This document shows, in pieces, positions 56,794 to 64,000 of a stretch of DNA of 64,000 bases; within the stretch, counting starts at the first letter, position 1, and every line of letters starts with the position of its first letter. The translations under genes were made by a program, and so were the position numbers. This DNA is from Polluticaenibacter yanchengensis (GTDB taxonomy: Bacteria > Bacteroidota > Bacteroidia > Chitinophagales > Chitinophagaceae). The notes beneath the pieces are model-generated. The model did not search any database. It worked only from the letters and a program-made list of their open reading frames with translations, and was not told the DNA's origin. Where the stretch lies: assembly GCA_027854065.1 (NCBI GenBank), contig JAQGEF010000002.1, forward strand, positions 1 through 64,000. The letters run 5' to 3'.

Positions 56794-59700
56794 ATGAAAC
56801 CGTTTCCGCATATTCTGAGAAAATTATTTTTAATAACATTACTGAGTTGTACCGGCCTTATTGGAAGTGGGCAGATACAATCCCTGGAGTATTTTATAGA
56901 CAGGGATCCGGGTAATGGAAACGGAACGATCATCTCCTCATTTACCAGCAATGGGAATGGTGCTACGGCTCAATTGCAGTTGCCGGTAGGTAATTTGCCA
57001 GCTGGATTTCATCTCATCAATTTCAGAGCAAAAGATAATAATAACCGTTGGGGACACTATGAAACAAGATTGTTTTATGTTGCCAGGAAATTTAATGCGA
57101 CACCCAATATTATAAAAGCAGAGTATTTTTTTGATACAGACCCGGGACCGGGTAATGCTGCTTCGGTAACATTACCAAATGGTGTTAATATTACTGAAAG
57201 TTTACCAATTCCCATACCACAAAACCTGAGTTCAGGTATTCATAAACTCAATATGAGAGTGCTGAGTAATGAAGGCGTCTGGAGTCATTTTTCGAGTGAG
57301 GTTTTTATGGTAACCAACAATAGTGCTGTTAACCAGAAAATAACGCAACTGGAATATTTTTTTGATGCAGATCCGGGTGTAGGAAAAGGATTTATTGTTG
57401 ATATTAATAACCCTGGTAAAATTATATCAATAACAGAGCTTTTAAATGTTCCGGAGATCAGTAAAGGCTATCACCGGTTCTATATAAGAACAAAAAGTAA
57501 TTCAGGTTTATGGAGCCATACGGAAGGAACGCCGCTGTTTGTAGCAGGGGCGGTAAATGGCAATGATAAAATTATTGCAGCAGAATATTTTGTCAATAAA
57601 GATCCTGGTTTTGGCAATGGTACAGGCATCAGTATTAATCCGCCAACAGGTAACCTGGAAAGTAATATGGCATTGACGTTACCGGCTGAATTGAATGACG
57701 GGAATAACACCATTGTTATAAGGGTGAAAAATGAACAGGGTGTGTGGAGCCATTATGCCACCAATAATTTTGTGGTGAAGAAACCGAAACCTGGAAGCGG
57801 CAACAACCTTTTGTTCGCCGGTAGTAACCAGTATGCGCACCTGGATGATAAAGCCTTGAATAATAGTTATACCATTGAAACCTGGGTAAAGTTTACTAAC
57901 CAGGCCGCCACCATTAACAGCCAGGTGATCGGTTTGACAGACCGCAACAATCCTAATAATATTTCTCACCAGGTACGTACGGATAACAATGGCAGGTTTG
58001 TACATAATATAAAAACATCTGCCAATGTTAACATCACCGGTACTACTATTATACAACCGGGTAAATGGTATCATGTAGCCATATCCTGTACCAATAACGG
58101 CAATGCTTATCTGTATATTAACGGTATTCAGGAAGGAACAGTGCCTGTTACTGATTTGTGGCAAAATGGAAACAGGTTGCAGCTAGCAGGACAACTCAAT
58201 AATACCAATGCATTTAACGGGGAGTTGGATGAAGTTAAAATCTGGCAGACTGCATTAAGCGAACAGGATATACGCGCTTATATGTGTAAAAAAATAACTG
58301 CCGGTCATACTGCGTACAACGACCTGGTGGCCTACTTCAACCTGGATGAAGGAGCGGGAAATGCCCTATTTGATGAGCACAAAAATGTATCTGCCAATAT
58401 GTATAATGCCACATGGCAGGTATCCGGTGCACCGGTAGGCGATATCAGTGCGTATAGTTATAACGGCGCAGCTTCCACGGCTACCTTACAACATATTACC
58501 AAAGCAGATGCAATAACAGCAACCATTGCAGATGGTACGCCACAAGGGTTGCATGTGTATAATATTACCGATACGGCCAATCATATCAACGGTACTTCCT
58601 GTATTGGTGAAGGAACGACTTATTTTGGTGTATTTGCTATTGCAGAAAACAATGTTACGGTTAAGACAGCATACAATTATGCTGGTATTCCCGTGGGCGC
58701 ATTTAATAAGTCCGGCTTCAGATTATATACACGTAATAACAATAGCAGCAGCACCTGGACAGAAGGAGATACAGAGAATAATACAACGACTGATATACTC
58801 AGTATAGAAAGCGAGAACCGCTCAGAATATATATTAAGTAGTTCTGTTGTTTTACCTACGGTAAGTATCGCTATCAACACCCCAACAGTAATTTGTGCGA
58901 ATACCACGGTAACATTCACGGCTACTACAACCAATGGCGGTACCGCACCGGTTTTTAACTGGTTTAAAAATGGCACGGAATTACCTGTGCATGGCGCATC
59001 TGTGACGTTATCTGATATTGCAGATAATGATTCCATTTATTGTACTGTTATTAGTAATAGTGCCTGTGTGAATCCGGACAATGCCGCCAGCAATGGTATT
59101 AAGTTTACCGTAACTTCGGTAACACCAACCATCATTATTTCATCCAATACACCTGCAGATATTTGTGCCGGTACCAATGTGAGCTTCACGGCTGTAGCTA
59201 CCTATGCCGGAAATGTGCCTGTTTACCAATGGTACGTCAACGGAAATGCAGTAGGTACGAATGCGGCCACACTATTGCTGAGCAATATCGCTAATGATGA
59301 TGTTGTTACATGTAAACTCATATCCAATGAAACCTGCGTTACCAATGCAGAAGTACTCTCTAATGCGATTCGTTTTAATGTTACAGGTAATGAGTTGCCA
59401 ACCATTGCTATTGCTGCAAATACAGGCCTCGATATCTGCAACGGTACCGCTGTTACTATTTCAGCAACTATTACGAATGGCGGTACGTCCCCGGTTTATA
59501 TATGGCGACGCAACGGCAATATTATTACAGGAGAATCCGGTAGCTCAATTACATTGTCTGATCTAGCCAATAACGACAGGATTACCTGTACCTTACAAAG
59601 TAATTTTAAATGTGTCAGCAGCAATCATATTGTATCCAATGAATTGTTGTTTACCATCAATTCTACATTGAACACAGCTGTAAATATTACACCATCTAAC

Positions 59701-62700
59701 CAGGCAATTGCCTGCGCCGGATCCAATATCACTTTTAATGCACATATTGTAAACGGCGGTACTAACCCAACTATTGAATGGTACAGGAATAATGTTTTAG
59801 TGCTGACCGGTATCAATAAATATGAGGCTTCAACATTTAACCATAACGATGCGGTTTATTGCAGGGTGGTAAGCAGTAATAGTTGTGCTGCTGATCCCGA
59901 AGCGACCAGTAATACAATCGTTGCAAATATAATCGCGTACGAAACCCCATCTTTACAGATCACCAGTGATAAAGCTGCAGTCTGTTCAGGATCAGCGGTG
60001 GTCTTTACAGCCATTAGTAGCAATGCCGGTACTCAACCAAATTATAAATGGTTTATAAATGGTAACCTGGTAGCGCAAGGTGGCAGTACTACCTTTAGTA
60101 CGAACACCCTTATTAATGGCGATATTATTACCTGCGAATTAGTATCAAACTATCCATGTTTGAATTCAAATAATACATTAAGTAATGATATTACCATTAC
60201 CGTTAAAAACAACCCGGTTGCAAATGCAGGAACAGACCAAACTATTCTAAGGGGTAGCAGCGCAATTTTATCTGCCAGTGGCGGGGATTCGTATCTATGG
60301 AGCACCGGGGAAACAACAGAAAGCATTACCGTAAGTCCGAATAGTACAACGACCTATACCGTTACTGCATTTAGTAGCGACGGTTGCAGCAATACTGACC
60401 AGGTAACCGTACAAGTGGATTTCAGTCAATTGAACATCTCACAGTCATCTCACAATTATGGTGATGTTGTTGTGAATAATAGCGTTACCAGGCGAATGAG
60501 CATCACAAACAATGGCACGCTTGCGGCAAATATCAACTCAATATCCGTAGAGGCACCTTTTACTGTTTCATTCTCTTCAATGCCACTTGAACCGGGCGGT
60601 ACTATTGAGTTTGATGTAATGTTTAATCCTGTACAAACCCTGGTTTATCAGAAAGCATTGGTGATTCGTACATCCACCGGTAACTTTAATGTGACTTTAA
60701 CCGGTAAAGGGGTGACTGCCAATTACAGCTGGGCTGCAAATGTAACAGCCCTGGACTATGGTAATGTGGTAGTGTCCGGCTTCCTGAATAAAACCGTTTC
60801 TGTGAGCAATAATGGCAATATGCCTGTACGTATTGATAGCATTGTATCCGGTGACCACCATTTTACAGCAGCTTTAAGCGACAGTATCATCCCGGTTGGA
60901 CAAAGCAGGAATATCGGCATCGCATTTAGCCCGTCTGCCGTTAATAATTACAACAGTTCTGTAAAGATCTATACTGCTCATCAGTCACTGGCCACCATCA
61001 ATATTTCAGTAACCGGTAACGGGTATATCGCGGGAACCAAACCGGTACTGGACTTTGTAACAACTGCTCCATATAATAATCTGAGCGGAGTGGATAAGCC
61101 TGTAGCCAATGAAGGCAACTTTACCTACAGTATCGTTTATAAACAAGCTAGCGGGCTGGCACCGATGAACGGTTACCCTAAAATTGCTATAGACCTGAAC
61201 GGAGATAATGATTTCGTGGATGTGAATGAAGGAGAGTTCCAGATGACGAAAGTGGGGAATGGAACAGACTGGATAAATGGAGAAACTTTTATTTATACTA
61301 CTCAGCTGAGTTTAGGCAATCATTATGGGTACCAGTTTAAAGCAAAAGATATTAATGGCAATGAAGCTGTCCAAAACAGGACCGCCTATATGAATGGTCC
61401 GTTAGTGACCAACCAGATGCTCGATTTAAGTATTTATGCCAATAATATCAACTTCAGTAAAACCAATCCGAATGTGACTGAAACATTCACCGTATCCGGG
61501 TTAATTGAAAACCGTTCACCATATCCGGCATCAAATGTACCGGTGAAATACTTTATTGACAGCGTCTTTATCGGCAATGATACGATCCCTTTTGTACCTG
61601 CGAATGGTACTGCAAGCATCAGTAAAGCCTTATCATTTGATAAGGACGGTTTCTACCCGGTTAAAATATGGATTGATAGTGCCAATACTATTACAGAAAG
61701 CAATAAGCTGAATAACTATGCCATCAGGCCGGTTATTGTCGGACAATTCAGTTTACCGGGAGCAATCTTAACCACAGCGAATGCCGTAACCAATAGTTGC
61801 GGAAGAAACAGTGTGCTGATAAGCGGTAATGCGAAATATGATGGATTAAACCTGGAGGGATACCATCCTGTATTGGGTGCTACTGTTACGGTAACTATCG
61901 AAAACGGGTTAACACTGACTACGCATACCACAGCAGATGGTTACTGGAGTGTTTCCTGGCTGGATTTCCTTTGTGACCGAACCTATAATTATACGGTATC
62001 AATTACGGATTATACATTAACAAGTGCAACGCTTAGTAAAAGTTTTAATAAGACTTGTGTTACATGCGGACCAATCTATACTCCGGTTATTAATCATGGT
62101 TTAATAGTATCCGGTTGCATTGCCCCGAATGTGAATACAGAAATTAAATTGTCTGTCAGACCGGATTGCGGAACCCCGGTGTATTCCAATGATACGACCT
62201 GGATCTATGTGAATGATATGTTGGTAGCAAGGTTAAATAATGGCGGATTGAACCCATGTGAGCAGGTATTCTACACCACCAATTACAATTTTGCTCCCGG
62301 TGAATACAATATCACATATACCACGCATTTTTATGACAGCGCAGGTAACAGAACTGTATTGTCGGGCCGCAGTTACGCATTAGTAGAAGATAAAGCTGAA
62401 CTGACACCAGGCAATTTCAGAACCACGGGGGCAAAATCCTTTGCATTCTCCGTATTCAATAACGTGCAATGTATGCCTGCCGGTGCACATACTGTTCACC
62501 TGTATGATTCAATGGCAAATGATGCCGGTTATACATTGTTACAATCTTACCAGGTATCCGGTGTGAGCAACAGGAACTCGGTTTCCCTGGATTATAGTAA
62601 CCAGTCACTGAAAATGGGGTACCATCATTTAAGAATAGTGGTGGATACGGATAATACGGTTGCAGAATATAATGAAGATAACAATAGCATGAACGTGATA

Positions 62701-64000
62701 TTCTATGTGCCGTTCCCAGAACTGTCTGTCAGCAACATAGAAATGTCCAATTCCGATATTGAAAAAGGTTCAGTAGTCAACTTTACGGCTACAGTTACCA
62801 ATACAGGTTCCAACGCCGGTCCGTTTAAGGTACAATTTTATGCCAATGGTGAACCTTTTGGTATTGCTACGCAGGTTGATACTATGTTGGCGAATGCAGC
62901 TGTTTCAATTATATCCGATGTTTATACAATACCAATAGATACCTGTCCGATAGTGATCACTGCACATGTTGATTACTTAAACGAAGTAGAGGAACTGACA
63001 GAACTGAACAATACAGCAACAATGGATATTGCCACAGATATTACAGCCGGAATGCCATGTTACGGTTTAGGTTCTGTATGTAATCCATACCGGATTGTGA
63101 AAAATAGCCTGGTACAATTTGGTTCTGTTATTCAGAATATTGGTACCAGGGACATTAACAAAAATATCCCGGTAAGTTTCCGGTATGCCGGTGAAACGAT
63201 TGGCACAGATGTGGTAGAAAAACTCAGATCGAAAGAAATCAAGGGCACGAACGTTTCATATTCATTTGCCAATGCAGGTACTTATGTCATCCATTTATAT
63301 GCGGATACTGCCAATACTGTTTGCGAATTAAATGAGAATAATAATATCGGTGCCATTTATATTGTGGTTGAAGAAGGATTGCCCGATCTGCATCTTTATT
63401 CAGAGCATATTTCACCAAGTAACCTGAACCCGGTTCCTAACCAACCGGTCACTGTTGCCGCTTCAATTTTTAACAGAGGCAACCAGGTGTCAGAACCAAC
63501 GTTTGTACGATTCTTTGTAAATGATGTGCAATTAGGTGAAGATGTACCGCTGAACAGGATTGGTACGGGCAGGGATACGACTGTAATGGCTACAGTAACT
63601 TACAGTTCAGGCCTGGTTGGTCCAAAAGTGATCAAAGTGGTTGCGGACCCGGATAATACCATGCATGAATCCAATAAATCTAATAATGCAGCAACCCGTG
63701 CCATTATTGTTGGCGCAGCACCGGATTTTGCAAGAAGCATTCATCAGGGCATCACGGTTGGAGCCGCTCCGATCCGGCGGGCAGAAACTGTTACAGTTGC
63801 TAACTATATCAGGAATTTTGGCGGAGAGTCCGGCACGGCGGTATTGCGCTTTACTGCAAGACATCATCAATCCGGGGAAGTGTATGAAATAGGAAATGTC
63901 AACTTTAGTATTAATGGTGTTGACAGTTCGCTGATCAGTACGAACTGGTTAATTCCCCAGGCTGGAAGATATACCATCACAACAGAAATTCTCAATTCAG
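56794..64000 (+). CDS. very large secreted multi-domain protein, 3' end outside window
   Basis: The frame is open from the ATG at 56794 to the window end, at least 2,402 residues. After a signal peptide come four ~80-residue repeats, each with EYFxDxDPGxGxG and a W-S/G-H turn (~30-320). Then a LamG-like jelly roll (~335-548), five Ig-like repeats of ~90 residues (~690-1140, ITCxL/W-F/Y-xNG pattern), a PKD/Ig-like piece, two ASH-like beta domains (~1210-1409) and at least five CARDB-type repeats with the D-x-x-N-x-x-x-E-x-N-x-x-NN end. Such proteins are cell-surface adhesins or secreted binding proteins. The secretion tag expected at the C-terminus is outside the window. Confidence 0.85.
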   Translation, partial: MKPFPHILRKLFLITLLSCTGLIGSGQIQSLEYFIDRDPGNGNGTIISSFTSNGNGATAQLQLPVGNLPAGFHLINFRAKDNNNRWGHYETRLFYVARKFNATPNIIKAEYFFDTDPGPGNAASVTLPNGVNITESLPIPIPQNLSSGIHKLNMRVLSNEGVWSHFSSEVFMVTNNSAVNQKITQLEYFFDADPGVGKGFIVDINNPGKIISITELLNVPEISKGYHRFYIRTKSNSGLWSHTEGTPLFVAGAVNGNDKIIAAEYFVNKDPGFGNGTGISINPPTGNLESNMALTLPAELNDGNNTIVIRVKNEQGVWSHYATNNFVVKKPKPGSGNNLLFAGSNQYAHLDDKALNNSYTIETWVKFTNQAATINSQVIGLTDRNNPNNISHQVRTDNNGRFVHNIKTSANVNITGTTIIQPGKWYHVAISCTNNGNAYLYINGIQEGTVPVTDLWQNGNRLQLAGQLNNTNAFNGELDEVKIWQTALSEQDIRAYMCKKITAGHTAYNDLVAYFNLDEGAGNALFDEHKNVSANMYNATWQVSGAPVGDISAYSYNGAASTATLQHITKADAITATIADGTPQGLHVYNITDTANHINGTSCIGEGTTYFGVFAIAENNVTVKTAYNYAGIPVGAFNKSGFRLYTRNNNSSSTWTEGDTENNTTTDILSIESENRSEYILSSSVVLPTVSIAINTPTVICANTTVTFTATTTNGGTAPVFNWFKNGTELPVHGASVTLSDIADNDSIYCTVISNSACVNPDNAASNGIKFTVTSVTPTIIISSNTPADICAGTNVSFTAVATYAGNVPVYQWYVNGNAVGTNAATLLLSNIANDDVVTCKLISNETCVTNAEVLSNAIRFNVTGNELPTIAIAANTGLDICNGTAVTISATITNGGTSPVYIWRRNGNIITGESGSSITLSDLANNDRITCTLQSNFKCVSSNHIVSNELLFTINSTLNTAVNITPSNQAIACAGSNITFNAHIVNGGTNPTIEWYRNNVLVLTGINKYEASTFNHNDAVYCRVVSSNSCAADPEATSNTIVANIIAYETPSLQITSDKAAVCSGSAVVFTAISSNAGTQPNYKWFINGNLVAQGGSTTFSTNTLINGDIITCELVSNYPCLNSNNTLSNDITITVKNNPVANAGTDQTILRGSSAILSASGGDSYLWSTGETTESITVSPNSTTTYTVTAFSSDGCSNTDQVTVQVDFSQLNISQSSHNYGDVVVNNSVTRRMSITNNGTLAANINSISVEAPFTVSFSSMPLEPGGTIEFDVMFNPVQTLVYQKALVIRTSTGNFNVTLTGKGVTANYSWAANVTALDYGNVVVSGFLNKTVSVSNNGNMPVRIDSIVSGDHHFTAALSDSIIPVGQSRNIGIAFSPSAVNNYNSSVKIYTAHQSLATINISVTGNGYIAGTKPVLDFVTTAPYNNLSGVDKPVANEGNFTYSIVYKQASGLAPMNGYPKIAIDLNGDNDFVDVNEGEFQMTKVGNGTDWINGETFIYTTQLSLGNHYGYQFKAKDINGNEAVQNRTAYMNGPLVTNQMLDLSIYANNINFSKTNPNVTETFTVSGLIENRSPYPASNVPVKYFIDSVFIGNDTIPFVPANGTASISKALSFDKDGFYPVKIWIDSANTITESNKLNNYAIRPVIVGQFSLPGAILTTANAVTNSCGRNSVLISGNAKYDGLNLEGYHPVLGATVTVTIENGLTLTTHTTADGYWSVSWLDFLCDRTYNYTVSITDYTLTSATLSKSFNKTCVTCGPIYTPVINHGLIVSGCIAPNVNTEIKLSVRPDCGTPVYSNDTTWIYVNDMLVARLNNGGLNPCEQVFYTTNYNFAPGEYNITYTTHFYDSAGNRTVLSGRSYALVEDKAELTPGNFRTTGAKSFAFSVFNNVQCMPAGAHTVHLYDSMANDAGYTLLQSYQVSGVSNRNSVSLDYSNQSLKMGYHHLRIVVDTDNTVAEYNEDNNSMNVIFYVPFPELSVSNIEMSNSDIEKGSVVNFTATVTNTGSNAGPFKVQFYANGEPFGIATQVDTMLANAAVSIISDVYTIPIDTCPIVITAHVDYLNEVEELTELNNTATMDIATDITAGMPCYGLGSVCNPYRIVKNSLVQFGSVIQNIGTRDINKNIPVSFRYAGETIGTDVVEKLRSKEIKGTNVSYSFANAGTYVIHLYADTANTVCELNENNNIGAIYIVVEEGLPDLHLYSEHISPSNLNPVPNQPVTVAASIFNRGNQVSEPTFVRFFVNDVQLGEDVPLNRIGTGRDTTVMATVTYSSGLVGPKVIKVVADPDNTMHESNKSNNAATRAIIVGAAPDFARSIHQGITVGAAPIRRAETVTVANYIRNFGGESGTAVLRFTARHHQSGEVYEIGNVNFSINGVDSSLISTNWLIPQAGRYTITTEILNS

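Overview
The window is from a member of the Bacteroidota, most likely Chitinophagaceae-like. The signs are a CTnDOT-style tra operon, an RteC regulator, a DUF6443-type Rhs protein, PRTRC genes, a large secreted multi-domain protein and low G+C intergenic DNA. This is inferred from gene content only.

Layout. (1) 1-6.8 kb: the 3' part of an IS1380-type transposase, a small exported protein that has probably lost its start, and a secreted Rhs protein. The Rhs variable tip carries a zinc-protease motif, and a lipoprotein gene overlaps its end (immunity candidate). (2) 7.1-24.7 kb: the core of an integrative conjugative element (ICE): rteC, mobB and mobA, a palindrome-rich control region, then traA, traB, a traD-like gene, an unknown gene, traE, F, G, I, J, K, L, M, N, O and Q. 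A reversed three-gene group (small protein, HEPN protein, propeller lipoprotein) interrupts it between the traD-like region and traE. The VirB4-type ATPase traG has an in-frame stop at its Walker B acidic residue. No coupling protein (mobC), primase (traP) or integrase is visible. (3) 24.7-38.2 kb: accessory genes, namely a cupin, an AraC regulator with an HMA-like front, a CsbD-like stress protein, a GH130 / glycosyltransferase pair, a truncated SGNH hydrolase, an oxidoreductase group under a divergent HxlR regulator (one member frameshifted), an RsgA GTPase and a GNAT acetyltransferase. (4) 38.5-44 kb: a leftward PRTRC operon with ssb and a DUF932 gene, preceded by a long inverted repeat. 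(5) 44.1-49.8 kb: a defence-type segment with a Gabija-like pair (OLD/TOPRIM nuclease plus UvrD-like helicase) and a PD-(D/E)XK nuclease with a tiny overlapping partner gene. (6) About 50.66 kb: tRNA-Asp, a plausible attachment site. (7) 50.9-64 kb: chromosome-like genes, namely an MFS exporter, an S9 peptidase, a sugar O-acetyltransferase, a beta-helix protein and a secreted protein of more than 2,400 residues that runs off the window.

Reading it together: an ICE or ICE remnant with cargo appears to lie to the left of tRNA-Asp. Its transfer apparatus looks disabled by the traG stop and perhaps by the absent coupling protein, while the defence and PRTRC modules look intact. The least described items are the PD-(D/E)XK two-gene unit, the HEPN / propeller operon placed against the tra genes, and the Rhs zinc-protease tip with its lipoprotein partner.
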